From Phytoseiulus persimilis (Eukaryota > Arthropoda > Arachnida > Mesostigmata > Phytoseiidae), in NCBI GenBank assembly GCA_037576195.1, contig CM075101.1:12338001-12402000 (forward strand): a stretch of DNA of 64,000 bases, read 5' to 3'. Within the stretch, counting starts at the first letter, position 1, and each line of letters starts with the position of its first letter. The translations under genes and the position numbers were made by a program. The notes under the pieces were generated by a model. It worked only from the letters and a program-made list of their open reading frames with translations. It was not told the origin of the DNA and ran no database searches. Shown one piece after another: positions 1 through 9,431 of the stretch.

Positions 1-970
1 GTGTCCTCCTCCTCTTTCATTCCTCCCTCCGATCCGTCATGCTCTTCCTTGGGACCTCTCCTTCTCTCGAGTTCTCGCTATGGAAAGATATTACGATTAG
101 GAATATTTCCGCGCTCCCTCGGCGGCCGTGATGCATCAACCTCACGGAGAACAAACAGCAGCTCCAGGATGGATTCCAAAAGCTCACCTGTTTCCGTTGT
201 TGGATGATCTCGGTAATCGTCATTTCCGACTCCGGTTCTTCATCATCTGGAGGTCCTTCCAAGAGGAAAATCCGTGAACTGAAGCCGAACTTGATTTGAT
301 ATCCGACCCTCACTCTGTGATAACTCTTCGCATCCACCCGCTCTTTATTCAACTGCGTGCCATGAGTGGAGCCCAAATCATACAAGTAGAAACCTGGGGA
401 GACAACGCCGCAAGTTGAAATTTCGTCCAGGATTTTCAGCAGACCATCAGAAAAACTGGTCTTATATTGAGGTAATATAATCTTTGATCGGGAAAACCCA
501 CCTTTCAGCTTCTGAGCAGCCTCCGTTGCATCTGGTGGCGGTCGTCGGTACTGCAAAACGGCGTGAAACCTAGATATCGACGGGTGCTCCAAGATCATGT
601 CGCAGTCTTGGTGTCTGCCGATTATGAAGGAGCTTCTGTTGAGTTTCTTCTCCGTAACGATAACTCCATGACGTAGGACAACTACTTTGTAATAGGTTTC
701 AGGCGTACCCGCCCAATCTGGCTCTTCATATGGGCATTTTTGAGCAGGATAAAGTTTCGGAGATGGGGCCTTGGGACCCTCTTCATTCGGTGGTTCTTGT
801 TTTCCTGGCGCGTCGGGTTTTTTGAAGTTGGCATCATCTTCACGAATATCAGGATTCATTGGTTTTTGGAATTCGAGATCCCCATCGCTTGCTCTCGACT
901 TCTCGGGCACGGGCAGAAACGGTGTCTTGAACGTCGGTGCCGCGTCTTCACACTTCTGTTCGTCGGACAT
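1..970 (-). CDS. SLC4A1AP: Kanadaptin homologue (SLC4A1AP), 5' part, runs off window
   Basis: This is the N-terminal part of a kanadaptin, a nuclear FHA-domain protein whose human relative was first described as binding the anion exchanger kAE1. Exons read on the minus strand are 970-502, 393-188 and 77 to beyond position 1; phases agree (1, then 0). An acidic and proline-rich N-terminus of about 85 residues precedes the motif CPYEEPDW, then an FHA domain with FIIGR, HPSISRFHAVLQ and LYDLGSTHGTQLNK, the usual phosphothreonine-binding loops. After the FHA domain comes the ESEMTITEI..RKQ segment and then a charged stretch, as in the vertebrate protein. The intron 501-394 is 108 nt, a multiple of three and without stop codons, so its retention would add 36 residues inside the FHA domain. 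The ATG at 970 is the first in frame. The rest of the gene lies outside the window. Confidence 0.9.
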
Positions 971-1568
971 GCTCCCCTCTGGTTCGACTGCCTTGCCCTT
1001 CGATCGGACCAGACAACCGACAGCTTCGGAAAACTCTGAGAAACTTTATCACAGACACATGGAAGGTTGCGAATCCAACCTCAAAGCAAGTAGTCGCTTG
1101 AGACGTTCCGAATAACGTTATAGCAGGTTTTCGATGGAACTGTTGTGCTGAGGCCACTCAGAGTTGCCTTCACTGAGATCTGCACACACGTCGTGGTTTT
1201 GACACTTCCCCAATGATCGTTGAGCGAGCAGAAAAAAATCTTCAAGTACTCCGAAGAAACCAAACACTAACTCGCATCATGTGTTCGGAGAGGAACGATT
1301 CTCGTTCGGAGAAGTCGCAACAGCTCAACGTGTTCCGAGATTTTGGAGGGAGTCCGGCGGCGCTCGCTGCCAGAAGTGAGACAGCCGATTTACCTATTAG
1401 ACGGAGAGCTTCTGCAGCGAAAACTGCTACCTGACGTCAAGAGAGAAATGCGCGAACCTGATTGAAGACGTTTTTCTTCCGATTGCTTTCTGTTGTTCTC
1501 GTGTGAATACTGTGAGGAGCGATGCAGTGCCTCCAGATGTGAAATAGATACATTTCTTCGTACAAATT
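971..1568. promoter_or_regulatory. Divergent intergenic region between kanadaptin and oxt
   Basis: These 598 bp separate the start codons of two genes transcribed away from each other, so the segment must hold both 5' untranslated regions and both core promoters. I see no obvious TATA box. A shared bidirectional promoter is an inference from layout alone. Confidence 0.45.
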
Positions 1569-4500
1569 ATGTGCTTACTTCGCACAGTTCGAAATAGTTC
1601 GGCATGGGTTCCCCGGAAATATCTCCCATTCTTTCTGGTGGCATTGGCTATTCTTCTGTCACAAGGATTCCTGGCCTACTGTCTCTACGGTCTCCCGGAA
1701 TCGTTCAAGTATACGCACGAAGTAAGTGACTTGTTGCTCGATCTGCCTGTGACCAACAAAGGGGGCTCCAGAGATCGCTTAGTTATCAGCCATCGGAAAG
1801 GTCATCCGTTCCGGAAATCTGCTCCAAGTCCCAACGCTCCCGTTCCCTGGCATCGGGCACGGCGATTCCGCGGAACTGACCCTATGAACGGTTGAAGGAA
1901 TAATTAGGAGAAACACAATCAGTTGAATTTGTTTCAGTCTCCTGGAATCGACTCCAGCACAGAGGGAGCTTCCACAGATGGCGAGCACAAAGACGATGGG
2001 AAATCCAGGCAAGTGGGGGTCCAACTGGAATGTTCCATCGTCCACCTCATTGCAGACCTCCTTCGGGGGGAGGGGCCGAGAACTATAGCACTCATGTTTC
2101 ACGCTCGAACTTCCAGACATTTTGCGAGGACAACAACGCCTCTGCCGTTCAAACCGGCATGTGCTATAAACAATACCGACGTGCTCTCCGCTCTACGGCG
2201 CGCGAAAACGCTCGACTGTAAAAAACAATTCACAGAACTCCATTGCAAACAACAGAATAATCAGCTGTATCCAACTCGATTGTTCAGCACCTGTCCGCAA
2301 CACGGTGAGATTTCATACCCACGACTCAAAAACTGCTATGGCTGATCAGAGTCGCAATAAAAGGTGGCACCAAGTCAGCTCCTGGTTGCAGGTAAATCGG
2401 AACCATTGGGATGTTTCAAAAGTTCAAATCCCGATCTCTTACATTCCCCGCATTATTTCGCGAACGTATCGCTCAAAACTCAGGTGAGGAAACAAAGGGT
2501 CTCGAAGTTTTGTCTAGCCTTCATCTGAGTCCAGATTTGATACGTCTCGCCTTTTCGAGCATCTTTGACAGGGATGGTCAATCCGCGACACAATCTCATT
2601 GGTGAAGGTGAGCACATCGTATTCACCACACACTCTTGTGCCTTCGCAGCCACCAGTAGTTTACGAGGACTCTCAGAGTTGCATCTGGGCATGCTTTGGT
2701 ATAGGATCTCCGTTCGCAGTTTTTAATGCAGCCTTGCTACGGTGCCTGTGTTCAAACACGTCACTTGGCGAATGGAATCAGGATGGAGCCTGCGCCGACT
2801 GCAGCGGCTGTGATCAGGTTCATACGACGGGCTTACCCGCAGGTATGTTCTAATTCTCTAAACGATCCACAAGTTCGTAAGAGGCCGCGTGAGGGAATGG
2901 AGCAGTGCACCTTCGTGAAAATTTTTGTTCAAATCGTTCCCAATGCCCAACTATCTCCGGTTTCAGGTGCACATAGGACCCAGCTCATCGTACAAACTCA
3001 ACCGGACACGAAGCACGCGAAGATTGTGTTCCTCCTGACTGTGAATGGGCGGTCCGTCCGACAAATTCGTCGCCTCATCGCCGCTCTGAGAAACACATCA
3101 AAGCTCAATCACTATTTCTATATTCACGTGGATGAGGTAAGACTCCACCGTTTCCCATCCTCGGAGTAGACTCGGATTAAGCAAATGTCTCGGGACGATC
3201 TTCCGAGGGGCAAGCGACAGAATGTTTCTGGAAACGCTAATGCTCACATTCATGATTCAACAGAGACAAGATTATCTTTACCGCTCCATGAAAGAGTTGG
3301 AGGATCCCTCCTGGATCGTTGTTAGCTCGAAGAGATTCTCAACGATATGGGGAGGCGCCACTCTGCTAGAAATGCTGTTGACTTGCTTCGATACCTTACT
3401 CTCCATGAGCCATTGGCGATGGGACTACGTCATAAACTTGAGTGAAACGGATTTTCCGCTGAAGTGAGTGGCCCTTCGCTGGTTCAGCAGTTTTGTCTGT
3501 CAGTGATTATTCCTTCACCGCTATTAGAATCCGACGGCACACTGCATCTTCCAGGCGAGTGGAACTGCTGGAGCAATTTTTATACACAAACCTTGGACAG
3601 AATTTCGTTCGATCTCATGGCCAGGAAACTGCCAGGCAAGTTCTTTCTCCTCCTTCTTCCCGGTCTTGTCGGGAACATTTCGTCGGAACGCGACACAGAT
3701 CCCGTAAGAGGAATTCTGCCAGTCAGCCAGCTAGTCAATGCTCACCCAGAACATCTCTCCCTCTCAGATTCATCAGCAAACAGGCCCTGAGAAAAACCTT
3801 TCACGAGTGTGAAATGCGAATGTGGAAACTTGGCGACCGTCAACTACCCTCAGGAGTGCGTTTTGACGGTGGCTCTGACTGGATCTCACTCCATCGAGAC
3901 TTCGTAGACTGGCTCGTCATAAATAGATACTCGGACCCGTTGCTCGAAGGCTTGGAGAAGATTTATCGACAGACTCTGCTTCCAGCCGAGAGTTATTTTC
4001 ATACGGTGCGGATTAACTCGGAAATTCCTCGAGGAGGTTTTAAGAACACAATCAGATTTCTCTTGTTTGCGATCTCTAAGTCGACCGTTTCTCCTCTGTG
4101 TCGCACAGGTTTTGCAGAACTCAGTACATTGCACAAAGTTCGTCGATAATAACCTGCGCTTCGTCAATTGGAGGCGGAAGCAAGGTTGCAAATGCCAATA
4201 TAAGCACATTGTTGATTGGTGCGGGTGCTCGCCCAATGTTTTCCTCGAGGACGATCACGACAAGTTGGTTTCTCTGCAGAAGAAACCCATATTTTTTGGC
4301 AGGAAGTTTGAACCTGTGATTTCCCAAAGCATTTTGAATCTCGTCGAGGTACAACTAGGAATAAAACCAAAGACTTCAAGTGAGTACAACGGTCCTCTGT
4401 CCGCGATTTTATGCGACCACTGGTTTCCTGTAATCTAGCTCATCGCTAGCTCGGAATCCCCAAATACTGGTTTTTGCTAAAAACTGATCCCAAACAGCGC

Positions 4501-6000
4501 ACTTGAAGAGCCTCTCTTCGTATTGGCAAAATGAATACCACCACTTGGACCGTTCGCCACCAGTCGATCAAGGACGACTCTCGGCTTGGACCTCACTGGC
4601 GCGACTCGCACTCCATCATGCTGCCAGCCTAGGGAGTCATTGTGTGCTGCGCTCTGCTAGAGTTCTCGAAACCTGGCTCTATTTTGAGGAAGATAACTTC
4701 GAAGGTACAGCGGAGCCGCCCGTGAAGTTCTGGTATCGATTGGCCATCTCGCCCTCCTGCTGAGTTTAGATCCAACAACGATCCTGATTGCAGGAGTGGT
4801 CATACAATTCGAAGCGCACGCCGAGCACATACCGGAGCCAGTGAGGAGCGAAGCGTTTTTCAAACGCGTAGACGCTTTCAAACGTTCCGGGAAATTCCAA
4901 AACGATCGATTCGCTGATCGCCTGAGAGGCCTGGAAATTTCCACCGACTTCGATCTGAAAGAACTTCTTGCGCGAAATTTCGGCAACATAATTGGTTAGA
5001 ATGGGCTTCCTGCTCAATGAGGATTGGTTTAAACGAGACGCATCACCTACCCTGGATCGATGACAGGAAGCTGATCCTTCTTGATTCTCTCCAGGACCTT
5101 ACAGCGAGCCGGGTGTGATCCAGGAGTGGGATGCTGGGCCTCAAGGAGCAATCACATTCGTTTGGATCGATCCAGCCGAGGTTGTTGCCGGCTCGTACGA
5201 AATTCATGTGAGCTGAACTATTCGAAACTCGGATACTAATGAGAAATTCCTCCACGAAAGCTCTCCTTATTCCTTGATTCCAGGTTACTCGCTCAGAACA
5301 AATCCAGCACCATAAGCCCCCACTGGAGAAGCCTCTCCGGCCGGGCAATTGGCAGCTGAAAGTCTACAAAGACTGGGTCCTCATGGCGGAAACAACATTT
5401 TTGGGTTCGTTCAGACTTGCTGGCGCAATGAATAGTAGCAGGAGAGGGGTTTGAGAGGGACCGAGTCTCGTGAGAGATTGTGGTTGCAAAGATGATCATG
5501 AAAGATCTTCCTTTCGCAGTGCAACCTCAGACTTTTCACAACAACGTGCATATCAGAAACGCTAGTGTTTCTCAAGTTATCAATGGCGGACCTGCAAGCG
5601 GTTACACAGACACCGATTTGACGGCTGTTGAGAGATTCCTCGGTTTCAAGAAAGCCGATATCGGAATCATGATTGAGAAGGTACGCTACGGACCTTCTTC
5701 CGGCAAAATGAGACAAGTACTTCATGATGGAGCTCCCCTTAGCATGTTGAGCACCACGGCTACCGAAAATTAACTGAATAATTCATACTCCAGGCGGATA
5801 TCAAAAGTAAATGGACATCAGCGAAACTCGACGAGTGGGCAGATACTCTCACTTGGCCTCGTTGGACGCTGGAGGGATTATGTTTCGTTGCCGATCCGCT
5901 GCACCGAACGGGTGGCGTCTTTTGTCCTCAACTGCCTCTGGAGTCATGTAAATACATGCACTGGAGCTCCTTACATCCAGACGAAAAGAGCAATACTTGA
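1569..6000 (+). CDS. oxt: Peptide O-xylosyltransferase, complete, 17 exons
   Basis: Golgi type II enzyme that transfers xylose from UDP-xylose to serine of proteoglycan core proteins, the first step of heparan and chondroitin sulfate linkers. Exons: 1569-1721, 1938-2008, 2117-2304, 2392-2483, 2572-2607, 2650-2842, 2967-3136, 3264-3463, 3555-3635, 3768-4005, 4109-4379, 4498-4704, 4794-4994, 5095-5207, 5284-5404, 5520-5680, 5794-6000. All phases close, giving 2,703 nt (900 aa), close to the fly and human enzymes. Visible in order: short cytoplasmic tail and signal anchor (about residues 20-41), stem, a pre-WSC motif (LSALRRAKTLDC), a WSC domain with its cysteines, then the glycosyltransferase core: KIVFLLTVNGR, YIHVDE, TIWGGA, MWKLGDR, DGGSDW, LLPAESYFHTV, CKCQYKHIVDWCGCSPN, and the C-terminal XylT domain (FVWIDP, PLRPGNWQLKVY). 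Two introns (2009-2116 and 3636-3767) use GC donors, and intron 2608-2649 is only 42 nt. The donor at 5405 (GTTCGT) is weak but phase and homology require it. Confidence 0.95.
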
Positions 6001-6157
6001 CACTTGAAATCTTCATCGCGTCACTGGACAGTCATCCCCATAATTTCTGGTTATCTCCACAACTCTAGTGTACATAACTATGTGCTTTCTTTCTCGAAAG
6101 AAAAAAGAGGAATTTCAACCTGCAAACAAGCTTTGTTCTCAATGTTATAGCTCTAAG

Positions 6158-6297
6158 ATTCCGAGGACATCCTCGATCCTCTGGCGATTCCCGCTTTCCT
6201 GGAGCTGCGAACGTATGGTATAATGATGCGCATTCAAGGTTTGCAAGCAGCGGGGAGCTGCGTTTCCAAAGTGGGATCGACACAGCTCTGTCTCTCA
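6158..6297 (+). pseudogene. 5' half of an insulin-receptor-like exon, cut by the copia insertion
   Basis: An open frame following a possible acceptor (CTCTAAG) runs up to the left target-site duplication and continues in the same frame across the insertion into 15466-15520. It resembles the last strands of a receptor L domain: a leucine pattern (FLELRTYGI), then LCLS immediately before the insertion and DVHWDIV immediately after. That is the place where insulin receptors have a Leu-Cys followed by a conserved Trp. The oxt stop codon is only 157 bp upstream, so there is no room for the usual signal peptide and first half of an L1 domain. Either the receptor copy is 5'-truncated, or its 5' end is unconventional. 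The domain assignment is an inference from a few residues. Confidence 0.4.
6293..6297. repeat. Left target-site duplication TCTCA
   Basis: The five bases TCTCA directly before the LTR at 6298 are repeated directly after the other LTR at 15461-15465. Five-bp duplications are standard for copia integrases. Removing the element and one copy restores a continuous reading frame. Confidence 0.93.
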
Positions 6298-6628
6298 TGT
6301 CGAAGATTCCGTGCACTTTAAACTTAATCTGAATGATGAGAGCCTCTGGTTCCGAATACTCGAAGAGTCGTAAGCACCGTTCTTCAGAAAGCGGACTGAG
6401 AACTGGTACAGCGTCGGCGTAGCATACGCGACGATTACGACGACTACAGCGATAGATAGAATACGACATTTATTGAAGTAAAGTATGCTGCTTATATATC
6501 CTATGGATCAGGGTTACATGAGAGGGTAACTATAGACGAGCGCTTCCGTCAGGGACGCCGTACCATGGCCATCGGCTCGTCAGCCGATGCCGCTGTATGC
6601 TTGGCCGTCTGAGCGAAATATTACAACA
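6298..6628 (-). repeat. Copia 3' LTR
   Basis: The 331-bp repeat matches 15130-15460. In element orientation it carries a TATATAAG box (6498-6491) and an AATAAA signal (6474-6469), which in this 3' copy should direct polyadenylation of the genomic RNA. The AATAAA overlaps an ATG (AATAAATG) that opens a short frame in both LTRs. Confidence 0.95.
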
Positions 6629-6642
6629 AAGCCCCCCATTTC
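6629..6642 (-). promoter_or_regulatory. Polypurine tract of the copia element
   Basis: In element orientation the sequence GAAATGGGGGGCTTT lies directly against the 3' LTR. A purine run in this position primes plus-strand DNA synthesis. The 12-mer GAAATGGGGGGC recurs at 7392-7381. Confidence 0.8.
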
Positions 6643-6895
6643 AAGCAGGCGGGCAAGAATGCATATAGACGAAATTCGTAATAATCAAAATGAACCTTAT
6701 CCAAAAATATGTCGCCTAGAATTCTATACTATGATTCGTATCATATGTTCACATTCCAGAGCATGAGGCTGATTCGGGAGATTCCTTGAATGTTGGTTCT
6801 TGTTGTTTGATCTCCTCGCTTATGTCACCAGACTCCCTTAGTTCGATGTTGAGTCTGTCGAGTTTCATATTGTCTTGAAATCTCGAGCTCTGAAG
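6643..6895. other. Spacer between polypurine tract and first antisense gene
   Basis: About 250 bp with no supported frame. If the antisense frames are transcribed, their promoter should lie here or in the adjoining LTR. I recognise no specific element. Confidence 0.3.
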
Positions 6896-7353
6896 ATGTC
6901 TTCGTTGATTGCGCGTCTTACTCGATTTCGACGTTTTCGTGGCTCCTATGGTGTTGCTCAAGCTGAGCAACACGAAATGAGTGAGGTCAATCTTGCTGGT
7001 GATTTGGAGCCTCGTTATGTTCCGGACGTGATTGTTTCGGATCCTGTTTCCTGTTGTACACGTCCGCTCCTTCTGTTGCTCGTCCTTTGCCTATTGTCAT
7101 TTGCTGGGAATGTGACAATGTTGGCCTGGATCACTGAGCGTTAGTATCGTCGATATTTTGATGCATATAATTTCATGCCTTTCTGATGTTTGATATATCG
7201 ACCATATTTGCAGATCCTACTTATCCTCATGGTGATGGCGTATCGTCAGCTCATCTGTTGAAGGAACTCGGGTCTGCTCCAACGAATCTGTCCGTTTTGC
7301 TTTTTCCGGATGGATCTTGTTTGTGTTCGTTGGCGGCGAGCGTTGATGTTTAA
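6896..7353 (+). CDS. Antisense two-exon membrane protein inside the copia element
   Basis: On the strand opposite to gag-pol, exons 6896-7139 and 7214-7353 join with matching phase (1) through a 74-nt intron with a GTTAGT donor and a TTTGCAG acceptor. The predicted product has 127 residues: a basic N-terminus (LTRFRRFRG), an acidic stretch, one hydrophobic span at about residues 57-79 (a leucine run followed by a VTMLAWI segment), and a short C-terminal domain with two cysteines. I do not recognise the family. The first ATG at 6896 has a purine at -3. The clean splice pair is the best sign of coding; the reading frame alone would be too short to be convincing. It overlaps the next frame (7310) in a different frame. 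Confidence 0.45.
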
Positions 7354-8212
7354 TGGCAGGGCTGTAGAGAACATCACACGGCCCCCCATTTCGAGGAATG
7401 TCTCGATTGGATTGTCGGCGTCCGGGGCAATTGAACTGGATGCTTCTGGGGAAACCACTCCAGAATACATCCCCGCACAAACGAACGCTTCTGTTGATGT
7501 TACGGAAACGACTTCCTCTCCTTCGCCGATTTTGTTGAATGTTGATGGCGCGTGGACGTCTGCTTCGGATCACTCTCTCCCCGTCGGTGGCGGAACACGT
7601 GTTGTAGAGCAGTCTGTAACGGTTCCGCAGTCGGCCGATCCAGCTTTGATTTCGGCTAGTGATCGTGTTGTTTCCATCGCGGTGCCTGCTTCTAATAGAT
7701 CGATCGAGGTTCCAATCGTCGTGAATCAGGCAGGCAATTCTGTTGAGCGTCGTCTTGAGGATTCGCTAATTGACAACACTCGCTCGACTACAATTCGACC
7801 GGAGTCGGAGATTTCAACAATAATCGCCGACGTCATCCACCCGCATCGTTCTCCAACACAAGAAGTTACTGCTGCACAATCGGAGAGACCAATGATTGTT
7901 TCGGCTATGCTCAAGATCAAAGAGCTGATGAAAGATCTGAAGAATCGTCCGCACAAATACTACTATAGACCAAACAAATTTGTGTGCTGGCATAGATCTC
8001 ATAATCTCTCCGTATGTGTTTCTACTGCAGACTTTATCTGCCTGATACAGCCTACTCGATATGACTCCAGCGGTCGACCCAATCCTCTTAGGGTCTCTGA
8101 GTCGCTGAAAGTAGCAAAGCTATCTGAGTCAGATCGAGCGTCTTTTGAGAAGCTGTACGGGACGATACCGAGGTGCAGAAATTTTTCTTGGTACATTGGA
8201 ATATTTCTCTGA
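7310..8212 (+). CDS. Antisense 300-aa Ser/Thr-rich, sequon-rich protein
   Basis: An uninterrupted frame of 300 codons starts at ATG 7310 (frame open from 7262) and is followed 9 bp after the stop by AATAAA (8222-8227), which supports a real plus-strand transcript end. The first two thirds are rich in Ser, Thr, Val and Pro and contain several N-glycosylation sequons (NIT, NVS, NAS, NRS); further sequons (NLS, NFS) lie near the end. The last third is basic then Cys-containing (KIKELMKDLKNRPHKYYY, FVCWHR, FICLIQ). Composition suggests an exposed ectodomain, yet the frame itself has no signal peptide or membrane span. One possibility is that the membrane exon at 6896-7139 is spliced onto it through a weak acceptor near 7340. 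No family recognised. Confidence 0.5.
   Translation: MDLVCVRWRRALMFNGRAVENITRPPISRNVSIGLSASGAIELDASGETTPEYIPAQTNASVDVTETTSSPSPILLNVDGAWTSASDHSLPVGGGTRVVEQSVTVPQSADPALISASDRVVSIAVPASNRSIEVPIVVNQAGNSVERRLEDSLIDNTRSTTIRPESEISTIIADVIHPHRSPTQEVTAAQSERPMIVSAMLKIKELMKDLKNRPHKYYYRPNKFVCWHRSHNLSVCVSTADFICLIQPTRYDSSGRPNPLRVSESLKVAKLSESDRASFEKLYGTIPRCRNFSWYIGIFL
7381..7392 (-). repeat. Second copy of the polypurine-tract 12-mer
   Basis: GAAATGGGGGGC in element orientation is identical to the 12-mer at 6642-6631 next to the 3' LTR. Retroviruses and some retrotransposons use a second internal purine tract for plus-strand priming. Whether this copy is used cannot be told from sequence. Confidence 0.45.
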
Positions 8213-8525
8213 TTGATTCCGAATAAATCACTTCAACTGTACTTATCATGCATCCTCTCTTTTATCGTGGTATATCGTCCTGCGTTTCTGCATACATTTT
8301 ATGCTCCGTATGCTTTGAGAAATTGTGGTTTCTTGTCCCTATAAAATGGCCTGACTCTTCTCCATTGGTGTGCCGAGTCTTTTCTCAGCCAAATAAGGAA
8401 GTTCGTCAAACGAAGAGAAAAGGAAACTTCCATCCGAAAGTTGACTGTAGGTTTTGTCCGACCTGTTTTTCTCTTTGTCATATGGGCAAGTTCTTGGTTC
8501 TGAATTTGTCCCTTTACACACACAG
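8213..8525. other. Antisense intergenic stretch with AATAAA and a 3' splice site
   Basis: It begins with an AATAAA (8222-8227) just after the 7310-8212 frame. It ends with a pyrimidine-containing CACACACAG that abuts the ATG of the next frame, which could be an acceptor for an upstream untranslated exon. Short frames in between look like noise. Confidence 0.3.
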
Positions 8526-9092
8526 ATGCATTCGGGAGATCGCGATATCGTCGAGAGTTCGCTGTCGTCGAGCGCCGTCGACCCTACGTATCAGACGCTG
8601 CATGATTTCGGTGGTATCCGGAGGTTGAGAAACCCTGGTCGCTATCGGCTGGCAGCGATCGTGGCGCTCTGCACCTTCCTGTATGTGACGATTCCCGGCG
8701 TTGCATTTGAGGTCGCCCAACGCGCGGACCCGTTTGCCAGCCCTGTATATACCGAAGTCACCCGTCCTCTCCCACCGGCCCTGCACACCATCAAGGGTCC
8801 GGTGGTGACGACGGGTGTGGGGACATCATCACCCACCGACATATTTCATCTCATTTCATCCGAAGGACGCTCCATTGATATTCATACTTCATATTTCATT
8901 TGTCGCTCATATTCAAAATTCAAAATTTGTGTGGATGGCTATCAGAATGCATGTGTGGTGCGACCAAATTCAAATTCTACTCTAAAAATCATCACTGCTC
9001 ATCAACTCATCATCAAAAAGGACGTGTTCGCACACACAGTTCTAGTAACTGATGTGTGCGAAAATAAACGAAAACTCATAAGTCGATCCTGA
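8526..9092 (+). CDS. Antisense type II membrane protein inside the copia element
   Basis: The ATG at 8526 follows a possible splice acceptor directly. The 188-residue product has a hydrophilic N-terminus of about 40 residues ending in positively charged residues (IRRLRNPGRYR), then a hydrophobic span at about 42-61 (AAIVALCTFLYVTIPGVAF) and a lumenal or extracellular C-terminal part. That part begins Pro-rich and contains three cysteines and a sequon. Charge distribution predicts N-in, C-out (type II) topology. No family recognised. The DNA in the second half is more AT-rich than the first half. Confidence 0.45.
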   Translation: MHSGDRDIVESSLSSSAVDPTYQTLHDFGGIRRLRNPGRYRLAAIVALCTFLYVTIPGVAFEVAQRADPFASPVYTEVTRPLPPALHTIKGPVVTTGVGTSSPTDIFHLISSEGRSIDIHTSYFICRSYSKFKICVDGYQNACVVRPNSNSTLKIITAHQLIIKKDVFAHTVLVTDVCENKRKLISRS

Positions 9093-9431
9093 GAGAACGT
9101 GTCGTCAATTTTCCCGCCTGTGTACTCAAGCTCTAGATGCCATCCGATGCTCGGATGATGCTGCAGTTATTTTCGGAGCTTTGAAGCGGTACAGCCATTC
9201 GGATTCCTAAGTGGTTCTCGAGTTGCTTGTTAGTGATTGATTTCTTCGGCTAAACATTCTTTAGTGAGCATCTGGGGTCAAGCCATCCCTGTTTCGTAGC
9301 TTTCCCTCTCTCGGATCCTTCCCCTCGCTTTGTGGTTCGGGTCATCGCCTTAAAAGATGTTTCCGACGTTTCGGAGTTCACAACGCTTTTTGTGTGCTTC
9401 GTCTCAGTGTCTTTCAACTTCATCGACAAAC
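9093..9431. other. Spacer between antisense frames
   Basis: About 340 bp without a supported frame. It presumably holds the end of one antisense unit and the 5' region of the next. No defined signal seen. Confidence 0.3.
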
